Assembly: GCA_963978895.1 (NCBI GenBank)
Contig: OZ022238.1
Coordinates: forward strand, 26,938,617-27,002,616
Length of the DNA stretch: 64,000 nucleotides
Origin: Erpobdella octoculata
Lineage: Eukaryota; Annelida; Clitellata; Hirudinida; Erpobdellidae
Reading direction: 5' to 3'
The translations under genes were made by a program, and so were the position numbers. Position 1 is the stretch's first letter; each line of letters starts with the position of its first letter. Shown here one piece after another: positions 45,358 through 60,303 of this stretch. Below the pieces are notes generated by a model. It saw only the letters and a list, made by a program, of their open reading frames with translations, ran no database searches and was not told the DNA's origin.

Positions 45358-48300
45358 TTAATGAAGTCTTGGCAATATAGAAAGATTTTCAGAATCTGAA
45401 ACAGTCAAAAAAAGAATAAGCAGTCATCAGTTATAATTTAATAAATTAAAATTATTTTTATGTATGACTGTCTATACAAAGACAAAAAATTATAATAAAA
45501 TTAAAAAAACATAAAAAATTATTTCAAATAATTGATGCAGATTACAACCTGAAAACATATAAGAGCCATCACAAACAAAACTGCTATCAGACCAAGAATT
45601 TGATGACGCATTTAAAGAAATGAAGGTAGGTAGAAAATTTTCTTTGGATGAATTAGAATTCTTTTCTTCGCCTTTAGAACTCTGACAACTTCACAAACAA
45701 TTGATAATTCCCATCAACATTTTTTGTATGAAAGACACAAAATCTCAAAAGAAATTTTTGCAGCAGATTTCATGAACAACAAGAACGGAAGCACAGAAAA
45801 TCTGTCTGCATTGCATACCCACTTGTTTCATCTTAAACACCTACCTCATACTGATCTTTTCATTTTTAGTTCCAACATCCTGTCCGCTACAAATCTTAAC
45901 AGGCACCATTTTACAACTAGATGACCTTCTTGACCTCTTTTTGAAGACATGCCGCATAGGACAAGAATCAGACAAGGAACACGATCCGGTTTTTGAGAAT
46001 TCTGGACAGAGATACACGTGCTTCTTTTTGCACTATACATATTTGTACATACCAGATTTAGTACCTTTCAAATTATTCTGACACAAAATCTAATTTCATA
46101 CATACCTCTTTTCCAAGTGAACAGTGACCATTAATAAAATCCTTGCAGACTTGAGCATCTCGACCAACATTAACATGATTATATGGGCAATCTTCTCTGA
46201 TACACCTTCCTTTCAAGAAATAAGTGCATGTTGGCATTTTGTCTTTAGAGATCTTGTGCGAGAAAAGACAATTAGATACATTGCACGTCCCTCTCAGAAA
46301 CCTAAGTGTCAAGAGAAGGTTTTTCATTAGGAGTCCAGAAAGAACAGCTTATAATTGGAATAAATAAATTTTTATAGCATTTGTTTTTAAGTGTGTTTGC
46401 ATATCTACTGTATACTCAGATATCTCAACTCCTACCATAAGAAAATTGATAGCACTCCTCTTAAAAATTGTTCAAGGTCTTGACTAATGATGAAGTACTT
46501 TCTAGATTTGTCAATTGAATGATTTCTATGAAACTTTACATAACAAAACCACATTTTAGTGTGTAGTTAAAATAAATGGACCTTTTTTTAATTATGATTT
46601 GTGCATGAACTCAATTTAAACTTGAATTCATTCGATTCACAAAAAATAAATAAATAAACAAGTGAAGGAATTCTAATATCTTAATAACAAATAAGAAAAG
46701 TTTTTTTAGTTTTATACAAGTTTAATTTTGTTGGCTAAAATTAATTTACTGTATTCATAGACAAAATGCAAATTCAAATAAAAAAATTCTATTCCTTCCA
46801 GCGATCACATCTATAACTACAAAGTCATTTTTTTTAAATTATTTAAATAAAAATTTGAACAGCTACACTTATTAAAAAAGTATAACCTGAAACAAAAAAT
46901 AATTTAAGCCAATTTCGCCTTTAGACTGAATTACAACTACCCGTAAAACGAGCTGAAAATCTCCGCTTTAATATCTTACAATAAACATAATCATGAGCAA
47001 CTAAATTATTTCTAAGACTTTTTAAAAAATAGAATGCTTTCTTTTTCACAACGAAATATATACGGACAGAAGCAATCAGAAATCATTTGAAGTCCAAATT
47101 GCTAATTTTGGCTGTATAATCAACCGCCCAAATACAACAGATTAAAGTTCACCTGGTACAGATGGATATTTTGTCTGGATCATGGATATCACGACAGCCC
47201 ACTCCTTTATGACATTTACCAAAGTTAATAAAGAAGCGACAATGCTTGTTTGACTTTTTTGCTGATAACAGTTTACAGCTTCTACCGACCAGGCGACTGA
47301 AAAATCAAGAGATTTTTTTAGTGAAGAACATATTGTATTAGATCAAATAATAGAAAACACTACCTAGCAATATACTTTTTAACAGACAAGGGACTGCTCT
47401 GAACCTGAAAGCCTATAAAATGTATGACATAATTATGACATGGAAACAACAGGTGATCAAAAAATATACTGAAAAACTACCCAATTGTTGTCTTTTCATA
47501 AAAAACTTGTATGAAAGTCTATGCTTCTTAGGTGTAACATAGCTGGTGGTGTTGGCATTAACAAAGCGGTATTTATTTCTACTCAAGTTGTTAATTTTGC
47601 GGCCAAGAATTTTATTGATAGATATTTCCCTGTTTGATGAATCTGTTTGATATCGAGTCAACCAAATAAATTGTAAATCATCTTAAAGTTACTTTTAAAT
47701 AAGGTATTAATTAACAATACCTCCCGGGCTCCTTTTCAATGCATATTTCCCCACAAATCCCTTTTGTGGCTTTTTATAGGGCCAGCTTTTTGGTGTTTTT
47801 AAAGAATAGCTTTTACTTAAAGAATAATTAACTTGTAATTGATAATTATTAGGATGTGACTGTTTATGTGCAAAAACACAAGACCGTTTAAATGGCAATG
47901 ACTCGTGGTACAGATTATTCTTTGGAGTAGGATAGTAACTAGCTTTATAATTGTAAAACTTTTGAGAACCTGTTTTATATTGAACGTGTGATATGTTAAA
48001 AGTAGTATGAGTCTTAATTTGTGGTCTTTTAGCATCTAAAATGCTTTGACGTTTATTTTGCATAGCTTCTTTTGGATATGGTACATTTACATAAGAAGGT
48101 TTGGAGCAGCTGTTTGTAACAAGTAAATCACACTTGCGTTGTTTGACCAACTCTGAAAAAAACAGTTTATTTATGAGAAAACAAGTTAGTTTTGAGATTC
48201 TGACCTAGTAAATTTTTATTATTTTAATGATTGAGGTTAAAGTTATTCAACACAAGTTTTTATTCGTAAGTTCACTGCTCGAAAATTCCTGTTATTTTTC

Positions 48301-48484
48301 TAAGCAACACAAAAGTATAAAATTACAAAAGTATAAAGAAAAAATGTTGCCATGTTGCCTACAAGTTACAAGTCGTAATTTCTATGACAATTCGCAAAAA
48401 CGCACTGCCAAACATAATAAGTCAAAACTTACTTGAGTAGAATTCATACTCCTTTCTCAATTTTTCGATTTCCTCGGCGGACAT
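45358..48484 (-). CDS. ZC3H3: Zinc finger CCCH domain-containing protein 3 (9 coding exons)
   Basis: A nuclear CCCH protein linked to mRNA polyadenylation and export. Coding exons on the minus strand: 48484-48433, 48152-47721, 47642-47470, 47404-47364, 47296-47153, 46301-46106, 46032-45845, 45688-45549, 45395-45358. Phases agree, giving 467 residues, much shorter than the ~950 of human because the N-terminal disordered part is short. Five tandem CCCH fingers lie in exons 5-7: C-x8-C-x5-C-x3-H (HCRFFINFGKC), C-x7-C-x4-C-x3-H (ICTRFLRGTC), x7-x4-x3 (TCTYFLKGRC), x7-x5-x3 (VCKDFINGHC) and x8-x5-x3 (LCPEFSKTGSC). The C-terminal LPTFISLNASS matches a conserved tail motif. The exon 7/8 junction is the least certain: the acceptor could be at 45682 or 45689. 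Convergent with SSX2IP. Confidence 0.93.
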
Positions 48485-49017
48485 TTTATTCGTTTTAAAA
48501 AGAATATCAATAACGCCACTGCCGCTTACTTCCTTTTGGAACGGGGATGCAACAGCTAACCTCACCGAAATAAAACAAGTTCACTGGCAAACTGGCAATC
48601 AGTAACTAATAAAAATTATAAAAAATATTAAAAAATAAAAAATCAAACACTATTGATGTCTAAAAAGTAGCACAATTGGAGCGATATGTAACAAAATTAG
48701 CCACTAAGCAATGTTACCTAACATTTAAGATTATAGGTAATAGAAAGAAACTATGACGTAAAGTTCAGAGATCATTATAGAAATTTAATTTTACAAAGAT
48801 AAAAAAACTATATTTTCTACTTATAAATTCTAATGTCGGTTTTTACCACCACATTACTGTGAACAATCTATATAAAATAACATGTCCTGACTGACTGACT
48901 GACTGCGATAATCAACGCCGAGCTCAAAAGCCCCATCCTATGAACATGAAATATATACTTTTATAGCGCAAGCGACCACTAAGAAATGATTTTTGAAAAT
49001 TTTGCTCCTGAGCAGGG
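48485..49017. other. Upstream flank of ZC3H3
   Basis: The likely promoter lies next to 48484. There is a short TGAC run at about 48887-48905. No other gene seen. Confidence 0.35.
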
Positions 49018-51610
49018 ACGCAACCAGCAGAAAATGCTGGGGGGGCTCAAGTGTGGGAAAGAGAAAAAAGCCCGCCGCAGTCGAAAATTTTTTTTGACTA
49101 TCTTTAGTCTGCAGTCTTTTTTTTGGTATCTTTAATAATTTATTAATGAAAGAAAGAAAAGAAAGACTGCAAACTGAAGATAGTCAAACTCAGTCTCAAA
49201 CCAGTTAAAGCAAATGTAAAAAAAATAAGCTCACGAATAAATGTAGGACCCCCAGTTTTAAAAAGGAAAGAAAGCCCAATTTTTTGACTATCTTCAGTAT
49301 GCAGTCTTTTTTGGTATCTTTAAAAATTTGTTAATGATAGAAAATAAAGACTACAAACTGAAGATAGTCGAAATCAGTCTCAAACCAGTTAAAGCAATTA
49401 TAAAAAAATAAGTTTATGAATAAATGTAGCACCCCTCACCCCCCACCCAAAGAAAACTTCCTCATATTTGGAGAAATTGCAGGCCCTTCAGATTTGCTCA
49501 AGTTTTAAAAAAGGAAGGAAGCCCGCCGCAGGCAAAATTTTTTTTATCTACACAAAAAATAATGATATACATGTTTCATCATTTTTTGAAAATTTGGTTT
49601 ACAGGACAATAAGTAATTAGTATCTACTCAAAAAATAACGATATACGTGTTTCATCATTTTTTTGAAATTTGGTTTCCAGGACCTAAAATATGGGGTGGA
49701 AAATATGTCTTTTTTAAATAAATGCTATTCAAAAACTGTAGGTGCTACAGATGTAAAAATTAGTATTTAGTATTTCCTCAATAAACAAAAGTAAAGGTGT
49801 TTTACCATTTTTGAAAATTAGGTTTCCGGGACCTCAAATGTGAGATGGAAAATATGGTTGTTTTTTTTTAGAATAACTGCTACTTAAAAACTGTGTTACT
49901 GATGAAAAAATTAGTATTTAGTATTTACTAGAAAAATAAAGATATACGTGTTTTACCAATTTTTACCAATGCTTTTATTAACTCGTCGTCTCTGTTTCTC
50001 TGTCTGTCTGTTTCTCTGTCTGTTTCAAATCTTGCAATCAATTTTTGAGTCACTTCCTGATGATAGATTTTTTTCAAATTTTGCATACATGCTCAAGATA
50101 GAAGACAATGCAATATTCAATTATTAGTTTTACAATAAGTCAATTAATTTAGTTAATTTTCTTGAGGATTTTATCGAGGGGTTTCTTAAGGGTTTTCTTG
50201 AGGGTTTTCTTGAGGGTTTTCTTGAGGGTTTTCTTGAGGGTTTTCTTGAGGGTTTTCTTGAGGGTTTTCTTGACCACAAAACGCTAACCGACTGGCAGAC
50301 TATTTTACCAAGTTAACACGAACCACACTCACTGACCGCGATTCTCAAGCGTGTACGAAATTTTCATGAAAATAGTTGAGATATTTAAATTCGATGCTTT
50401 TTGATGATATTTTTATTATTATTACCAATGCTTTTATTAACTCGTCGTCTCTGTTTCTCTGTCTGTCTGTTTGTTTCTCTGTCTGTCTGTTTGTTTCTCT
50501 GTCTGTTTCAAATCTTGCAATCAATTTTTGAGTCACTTCCTGATGATAGATTTTTTCAAATTTTGCATACATGCTCAAAATAGAAGACAATGCAATATTC
50601 AATTATTAGTTTTACAATAAGTCAATTAATTTAGATAACTTTAATTAATTTCGATATTTCGATATAATTAAGATATTTCGACTTTAATATAAAATAAAAG
50701 AGTAATATAAGAAAAAATTGATTGCAAAATTTGTGTTTTAATTACATATAAGAGCATTGGTTTTAAAAATTCGTTTTTAATTTACTTGTTAAATATTTGG
50801 TTTCCCGGACCTCAAATGTGAGGTGGAAAAAAGGAAAACTAAAAACGTGAATGTTTTAAAACAAATGTTTTCTAAAATAAGACATATCTCGAAAACCAAA
50901 AATGAGAAAGTTTTGAAATTTGGTATCTAGATTCTTCTTAAAAAATAAAAAGACACGTGTGTCACCATTTTTTAAACATTTGGTTTCCAGGACTTCAAAT
51001 GTGGGGTGGAATATAGGGTTATTTGTTTTTTAGAATAACTGCTACTCAAAACTGTAAGTGATACACATGTAAAAATTAGTATTTAGTATCTCCTCAAAAA
51101 ATGAAGATATACCTATTTTATCAATTTGTAATATTTTGGTTTCTAGGACCTCGAATGTGGGGTGGAAAAAAGAATTTGATTAAAAACTCTAAAAACTAAA
51201 AATGTTAAAGTTTTGTAATTTAGTACCGAGATTATTTTTACCAAATAACAAAATACAGGTTTTATTAATTTTTGAAAATTTGGTTTCCAGGACTTCAAAT
51301 GTGGGGGGGGATAAGGTTTTGTTTTTTGTAGAAAAACTGGGACTCTGAAACTAAAAATACTACAGATATACAAATTAGTAACTAGATACTACTTAAAAGA
51401 TAAAGTTACAAATGTTTTCCAATTTTTTTTTATGTTCCGGCTTCCAGGACTACAAATGTAAACCAAAGATAACTCAATAACTAAAAATGTAAAAACATTA
51501 AAACTCAATATTAAGGTTTTTTATTATAAGATACGTGCTTCATTATTTTTTCGAAAAATTAGTCTCCAAGCTTTGAAGTTTTGTACCTTTAAAATTGGTT
51601 GTGTCCATGC
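49018..51610. repeat. Composite repeat block with ~160-bp satellite
   Basis: It begins CAGGGACGCAACC and ends, reversed, CATGGACACAACC near 51609, so it may be an hAT-like shell, but no target duplication was found. Inside, GGTTTCCAGGACCTCAAATG-like monomers recur near 49602, 49669, 49826, 50787, 50978, 51139, 51279 and 51436. Between them is a unit (about 49960-50700) that recurs inverted at 62110-62830. No gene. Confidence 0.7.
50180..50275 (+). repeat. 12-bp VNTR, about seven copies of GGGTTTTCTTGA
   Basis: Tandem copies of GGGTTTTCTTGA. The inverted partner region (about 62585-62635) has only one or two units, so the array expanded, or contracted, after the two blocks separated. Confidence 0.9.
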
Positions 51611-51699
51611 CTCGACTTTTTTGCTTATGAAACGGGGCAATTCAAACCTAAATGACAAGCCAGGCCTGAAATTTTCTGTCTATGAAATAAGCCGCACCG

Positions 51700-52030
51700 G
51701 GTCTAAAAAATCCGTGTAGAGCACTATGGATTAGAGTGCTGCACGGACCGGACCAGGCCGTGGTTTTAAGGTTTTCAGACCGGATGGGCCAAACCTGAAG
51801 TCAAGGTGGGACGGGCCGAGATTGTTTGCCAGTATATAGAAATTTTAGGCCTGTAAAAACGAGCCAGGCCCAAATTAGATGGGCCGTGCCGGGCCTGAAA
51901 TTTTGGCTTATGAAGCGGGCCGGGCCAAGTTGTCGACGGACCGGACCGAGTCGGGCCGTAAAAAATCGTCCCGTGCAGTACGCTACTGTGGATGCTTATT
52001 CTCTTTTTCAAGCGAGCGAAGCCGCGACGG
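51700..52030. repeat. GC-rich GGCCCGG-motif repeat, inverted copy of 63140-63460
   Basis: Dense CGGGCCGGGCC motifs with phrases such as CAAGGTGGGACGGGCCGAG and GGCCTGTAAAAACG, found reversed at 63240-63320. It stands out against the AT-rich background. No coding function seen. Confidence 0.7.
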
Positions 52031-52869
52031 GAATGCTAGTTCTATATAAGGTAGAGCTGGGTAAATGTCGGTTTTTTAAGTCGATATCAATTTCGATTTT
52101 ATTTTTCGATATTTTAAAAAGTGAATGTCGATTTCGGTTGTTCCCATTATCGCGATATCGGTGTGGATTTCGATTTTTTTCACAATCACAGTTTGTTACG
52201 TCATTTTGTAAACTGTGAAATTAAATGAACGACAAACGTTGGAATACACTACCAACCTAGATCTTCTAATAAGAATCGTTAAACAAAGTTATTTTAGTAA
52301 CAACTAACTAAGTCACTGCTAACAGTGGCAGGCGTGGGATTTTTTCGTAAGCTTAATTAGCCGCCCCCTAACGTAGGTATTTAAATCCATAAAGCTCAAA
52401 AATTAATAGAAATTTTTAAAGTAGAAAGTTAACATTACGATATAAACTTTTATTGAAAAGTAAATTAATTGAATCAAAATAAAACTTTGGTACCTACTCG
52501 TTTTTTTTTATAAGAGTTAAGTTTTTATCGCACTATCAATGCCAGTATACTATCACATACCTACTTCTTGCTCAATAAAGAGTTTAGCCAAATTTGTTAT
52601 CTTTAAAGTATACTCATTGTTAAGCTTAAATAATTTTTGATCGACTTCAGTTTGGAACAGGAAAACCGTAAAAATCTTGGTTTTTAAAAACCCTTCATAA
52701 TTTTGTAATTCGGTTACTAAAATGTTTTGCAAAATATTATTTGCTGATAATCTATATATATATAGAAACAAGTGAATCAAAAAACAAAGTTTTTTAAAAA
52801 CACACTTTTATATAATCGATTGTGTAGGCCACATTCTGTTACCAAAACAAAGAGCATATTAGCATAGAC
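52031..52869. other. Repeat-like, no gene
   Basis: Positions 52060-52200 carry TCGATATC/TCGATTTCG motifs of an unclassified MITE. The rest is AT-rich. An open frame at 52780-52553 (minus) has no recognised family. Confidence 0.35.
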
Positions 52870-53886
52870 CAAGGCTGCCCAACCCGGCGATCGCGATCTA
52901 CCAGTCGATCGCGACCCGAATTTCGGTCGATCGTCTACTAAAAACTAAAAATGTGGTTGCTTAATTTATGTTTCTTGGCATATTTTCCTGCAAAACATAG
53001 GGACTTGAACCATGAACTACAAGGTAAAAATAGAAATTCGACAGATATGATAAGTTCGATAAGAGCTTTTCAACAGCTTTCAGTTATATTGAAATCAAAT
53101 TTGAAACACCACCAATATCGACATTTTCTAAGTACCTATTAGTAATTTTTTAGAAATAAACTAAGATATGACTACTTACAATCCAACACATTTTATTAAT
53201 GAAATTGAAACTGTTGAACACGAACTTGAAATGAGATCTGCAGGTTTTAAAAAGATTGAAACCATCGTTTGCTTTTTTTTTGAATAATTTCCAGAAAACT
53301 TTAAAATAGAAGAAGTCTCGAATAAAATTGCCTACACGTTTGACCTAAATCAGATGGATATTGAAATGGAAATAATTAAAATCCAAAATGATTTATATTT
53401 GCAATCGCAAACAAACATTTGGAGTATACAAAAGAGAAATGCCCAATTTTGACAGATATAGCACTTAAAATGATGTTCTGCTTCGGTTCCACATATTTGG
53501 CAGAATCCACTTTTTCAGACATGAATCTTATTAAATCGGATATCAAACATTCTTTAACAAATATTCACCCTGATCAATGTTTAAAATTATCCGTGTCGTC
53601 ATATAATCCCGATTTTGAAAAAAATTGCTAAGTCAATCCAGTGCCAAATATCACATTAATATATGTTTTTTCTTATGTTTTTATGCAATTTATAATTAAT
53701 TAATAAATTTTGTTATTTGCTTGAATTTTATTTTATGTTTTATTCTTTTGTATATATTTTTTTAAATTTTAAAATGAAGTTAAATAAACTGAAGTTATAC
53801 TAATTGAAGACATACATTTTTTGGACACGGGTAGATCTCGAGGTAAAAAAAGTAGATCTTTAGTATAAAAAGGTTGGGCAGCCCTG
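52870..53886 (+). mobile_element. hAT element (ZBED5/GTF2IRD2-type transposase relic) with 8-bp target duplication
   Basis: The left end is CAAGGCTGCCCAACC and the right end reversed CAGGGCTGCCCAACC. The flanks gcatagac at 52862-52869 and 53887-53894 match. Plus-strand remnants: HRDLNHELQGKNRN and ISSIRAFQQLSVILKSNLKH (about 52990-53110). The C-terminal piece is FGSTYLAESTFSDMNLIKS with HSLTNIHPDQCLKL (about 53480-53590). Core missing, frames broken. Confidence 0.93.
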
Positions 53887-54019
53887 GCATAGACAATAAA
53901 TAGTTCGACGAAAACATCCCAAACAATTGTTTAATTAAATTTTGTCCAATCAATCCGAAAATTTGATACAATGCATTGTTAATCAGTTTGGAGGTATGTT
54001 TAAATTTTGAAGTCTTTAG

Positions 54020-54620
<601 letters not shown>

Positions 54621-54701
54621 TGAGTCTGTCTCTTATAGAAATCCAATCCGCTGGAGCGATCTTGATGAAATTAATTAGGCAAGGAGGTAGTTCTCATACA
54701 G

Positions 54702-56522
<1,821 letters not shown>

Positions 56523-56599
56523 TCATACAGGCAGAAAAAGTTGTGAAAAAATTGAAATCGGGCACAAAATGAGCGGAGCGGAGCTGAAGAGCGAGCGGG

Positions 56600-59139
56600 A
56601 ATCTTGTCCGGTTAAATTTCGAACTTCCGTTTTAATAAGTCCGAGTTTGCTGAACGATTTTTCAATTTAAGCTGTTGTAACTGGAATCACGTTGTAAATT
56701 TTCAAAAGCTTCTTAAGGGGACGTCCTTTAATTATGTCAACAATTTTTAGGCAACTTGTTCCCTCTCTCTCCCCCTTGTCAACAACTGTCAAACTTTCAG
56801 TCACTCCCCTAACAAAATTATGTCAAACAAATTTTACCCCCCCCCCAAAAAAAATAACTAACAATATTTCATACGGCTGGCTTTTATGCTAAAAATAGAA
56901 TTGTACGTAGATATTAAAAGTTCTACAAATAAATTTTTAATACAATTACCCAAACTAGTTTCACTATAGTTTAAAAGTGTGCTTTACGCTTTTACCTTAC
57001 AATTTTAGGTCATTAAGTTTTATTTATTTAATTTATAGTTAAGTTTTAAGTAGAAATCAAAATAATACACAGTTTACGATTATCATAAACTGTGTCGTAT
57101 TTTGAATGTTTTTTGGTGGTAGATAGATTCTAATTGACTGACTGGCATACAATGCATTTATTATTTTCCTATTTTTTGATTTATTAACTCCTGCAAAAAA
57201 TACATTGTTGACGTCAATTTATCTTGAACTCCCCCTCCCCCATGTCAACAATTGTCAAACTTCTTCAAACCCCCCTCCCCTCCTATTTTGTTGACATAAT
57301 TAAAGGATGTCCCCTAACATTAGGAAATAAATGTTCATTGCAAAGCTTCATGTGGTTTAAGGCAGAAATTGGCTTTACTTTCAAAGCTTCTTTTCCCACA
57401 ATTCAATCTCGCCGAGAACAGATGAAAATGAGTCTTTCAAATCCATTTCGTAAAAGTAAAAAAAATCTTTGGTATACATCAGATGTTAAAAACCGGACAT
57501 TGCATTGTTCGCTGTAAACTTATCTTCGAGCTCTGAAATATTTTTTTTCAAAAACGGTTCAAACAAGTGATTACGGTAATATTCTTCAGGATCTTGATTT
57601 GCTCCATCAAGCCTTGGTCTGCCACGGCTTTTTGGAACTTCAAGGGCGATGTCGAGATGTCTTGACAATGTCGAAGCTTCTTCGAAGAGCAAATGGAACT
57701 CTTCGGGGCTGCTGGAGATGACTTTTTGAAAATTTTCAATTATTGTAAACTTCCCTGATCATGCTTAGACATTGTTTGATTTGTCTAATCTAAGAACTCC
57801 CAGCAACTGCTAAATTTAAACGGTGACTGAAACAATGCACATAGACAGTTATTGGATAAAGCTGACGAATTCGAGCTGCAACTCCTGATTTATGTCCACT
57901 CATAACTTTTGCGCCGTCAAAACCAAGTCCTCTACAATTTCTCATGTCCAAAGTTAAAGCAACGGCTTTGCTTAGCAGCACTCCAGAAATTCCTGTTGCA
58001 GTCACATCATCGACATTTGTCACCTTCAAAAAAGCTTCGACCATCTCTGCAGTTTCTTCATCGTAGAACCTTGCTCCGATTGACATCTGCTCAACTCGGG
58101 TGACATCGGCCGATTCATCAGCGAGAAGCGTGAATATTTCACTTTTTCGATTTCTTAGCAAAAACTTCTCAAGTGCAATTCGATGCATTATATCGATGAT
58201 GTCGCTTTGCTTAGAACTACTCAAGTAACTTGCATTTTTATCCGAATGCTTTAAAGCGTACATAAAATCTGGATCTTGAGATTCCATCAGTCTAACGAGA
58301 TTTCTGAAGTTATCATCATTAGAACTTAAATCTGGTTCGAAGATGTTGCCAGAATCACGATGACCACGTAAAGCGAGTGATTGTCGTGACAAGTAGAGGA
58401 TTGCTTCGAAGATTCTTTTGAATAAATTCAAGCTGGTTTTCCGTTCAAAGTTCTTTTGTTTACTCAACTGCCTATCAATTGATGAATCTGGGTTCTGCAC
58501 GATTTTTTCAAAAGTTGAAGCTCTTTCCACCAACAATTTATGGTAGAAAGTCCTCGCATGATTTTCAAAAGCTTCTCGAGAGATTCTCCAGTTTTTAAAC
58601 AATGTCTTGACGAGGATGGAGGCAATTTCATCGCCGTAAGCAAAAAAGAAACAATATTTGCAGAAAACTCCGTTCGCAGATTTAGAATAATGCAACCAGT
58701 GAAAGTCCTCTAGCCAATGATTGTTGAACCGCACCTTCTTGTCACCTTTGAGAATTGAAGGGTACTAGAAGGTTGGACTTGAATTTTGCAACCTCAAAAT
58801 GGCATCTTGTTTCTCGAATTCATTCAACTTTGAGCCTTGATAAAATTGCAAATCGGTATTGAGAACGATTGAAACTTCATCGGCGGGTTCTTTGCATTTT
58901 CCAGGAGTATTCGATAAACTAGAATCTGCATCAACGACAAAATTATCGCTGAGATATTCATTTTCGACATCGTCAACTTTCAGCTTTTTACGTAAAAAGT
59001 CCTTAATCGTACTTCTCTGGTTTTTTTCATCTCTATCGTTATAAAAAATATAATTATTTAAGTTTCTTAAAAGTTTAAATCTATTACTTACCGTATTAAG
59101 TTTATGAAAAGGAATTCTGAAATACTGACGAAGCTTCAT
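56600..59139 (-). pseudogene. hAT transposase (TTF zinc finger, DUF4371, dimerisation domain), nearly complete
   Basis: Minus strand, from 59139 (MKLRQYFRI) downward. One in-frame TAG at about 58762-58764 splits an otherwise open frame. Order: basic N-terminus; TTF-type finger WLEDFHWLHYSKSANGVFCK with a second cysteine (58700-58600); DUF4371 block with KHSDKNASYL; first catalytic Asp in TLLADESADVTRVEQ; GLGFDGAKVMSGHKSG with the second Asp; VHCFSHRLNLAV (about 57800). A stop or frameshift follows, then EEASTLSRHLDIALEVPKSR and the dimerisation motif IPVTTA...EKSFSKLGLIKTEV at 56700-56640. A Harbinger-like MITE (56717-57314) splits FPNV from KKLLKIYNV. The 3' end runs into a Helitron-like body near 56600. 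Confidence 0.85.
56717..57314. mobile_element. PIF/Harbinger-like MITE (TAA target duplication)
   Basis: The ends are GGGGACGTCCTTTAATTATG and, reversed, GGGGACATCCTTTAATTATG, continuing TCAACAA. It is flanked by TAA at 56714-56716 and 57315-57317. 598 bp, non-coding. Removing it with one TAA restores the frame of the host hAT transposase. Confidence 0.88.
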
Positions 59140-59328
59140 AAGATCGAAACAGTTTTTTTGCTACATATCACGCCCACTGATCTCTATATATAACTGGATT
59201 GCGCTTAGCCCTGTCTGGGTGTCGCCGCTGGTCGCCATTTTGAAACTTTTAGGCCACGCCCACCTACCTGATACTATTGACGGAATATTTTTTGAAGTGT
59301 AAAAATACCGAATTTCGCTGCTAGTAAT

Positions 59329-59599
59329 TGTAATATTGTTACATATTATATTGTTAAATATTATATATTAATATTTATATTAATTAGATTTGTCTATGTT
59401 TATTATTATCAGCGTATTTCTTATCTTTGGTTGTACAGCTGATTAGCATGGTTGTGTTAATCAAGATCATTAAACACACAGTCTGGTCTGGTGTCAAGTT
59501 CTCATTGTTCTCGCTCGTTCTGTACTCGCGATTGTTTTAGTATTGTTTGTATATCGTTGTCAGCGGACTTTGTTTGTCTAATAAACTCGAAACACGACA
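59329..59599 (+). repeat. 5' LTR
   Basis: 271 bp, TG...CA borders. It includes an AATAAA-type signal (TAATAAACTCG) near its end. Reads the same as the 3' LTR. Confidence 0.95.
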
Positions 59600-60303
59600 T
59601 GGCGCAGTCGACAGGATTTAAAGATGAATTGCTTGAAACGATGCAGAAATTCATTTCTCGTCAACAAAACGTGGCATCTACCTTCAGCATTAGGCAACCG
59701 CCTCCGCTCGACATCAGCTCTTCAAACCTTGCTGAGGAATGGAGACGCTGGCGATGTGGGTATACAACATACTTTCAACTTTGCGACGGCAACCAGTTAC
59801 CAGAGCACCGACAAGTGGCTCTTCTGTTAAGTGCCCTTGGAGAAGCTGCCAATTCCATGTATTATGACATGGATTGGAAAAGAGAGGAGGACAAACTAAA
59901 GCACGACGTCGTTCTTCAAAGATTTGAACAGAGGTGCTCGCCAAAACGACATCTGTTGACTGAAAGATTCGTTTTTTACCATATCACACGAAACTCTGAA
60001 GAATCTTCAACCGAATTTCTGGAGCGCTTGAAAATTGCTTCTAGAAACTGTGAATTCAAGGACCCAGAGGAGATGATCAGAGATAAGTTTGTTTTCACTC
60101 ATCCAGATAAAGTCACCAAAATGAGAATAATGGGAGAAGTTGACATTTCATTAGATAATGTTGCTAAAATTGCCAGCACAATGGAAACACTCCAATCAAA
60201 TTTTAAATCGATTGAAAAAGACAACACATACGAAGTAAATAGTATGGAGTTTTCTAAAAATTCACAAAAAGTTTTTCAGAAAAAGTGCAATAATTGTGGC
60301 TAA
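59599..60303 (+). CDS. gag: Gag-like protein of the LTR element
   Basis: The likely start is the ATG at 59599, sharing its A with the last LTR base. About 234 residues follow. The central part has the WRRWRCGYTTYFQLC and ALLLSALGEAAN blocks typical of gag in K02A2.6-like Gypsy elements. It ends CNNCG then TAA, inside the first zinc knuckle. The same frame continues after the stop with the remaining knuckle residues and a second C-x2-C-x4-H-x4-C knuckle (CHNCKKKNHFASVC). The stop is therefore a point mutation or a read-through site, not a natural end. Confidence 0.85.
   Translation: MAQSTGFKDELLETMQKFISRQQNVASTFSIRQPPPLDISSSNLAEEWRRWRCGYTTYFQLCDGNQLPEHRQVALLLSALGEAANSMYYDMDWKREEDKLKHDVVLQRFEQRCSPKRHLLTERFVFYHITRNSEESSTEFLERLKIASRNCEFKDPEEMIRDKFVFTHPDKVTKMRIMGEVDISLDNVAKIASTMETLQSNFKSIEKDNTYEVNSMEFSKNSQKVFQKKCNNCG

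Noticed and set aside
49018..51610. Complete hAT element
   Set aside because: The end motifs are partly similar but the flanks ctcctgag and cctcgact do not form a target duplication.
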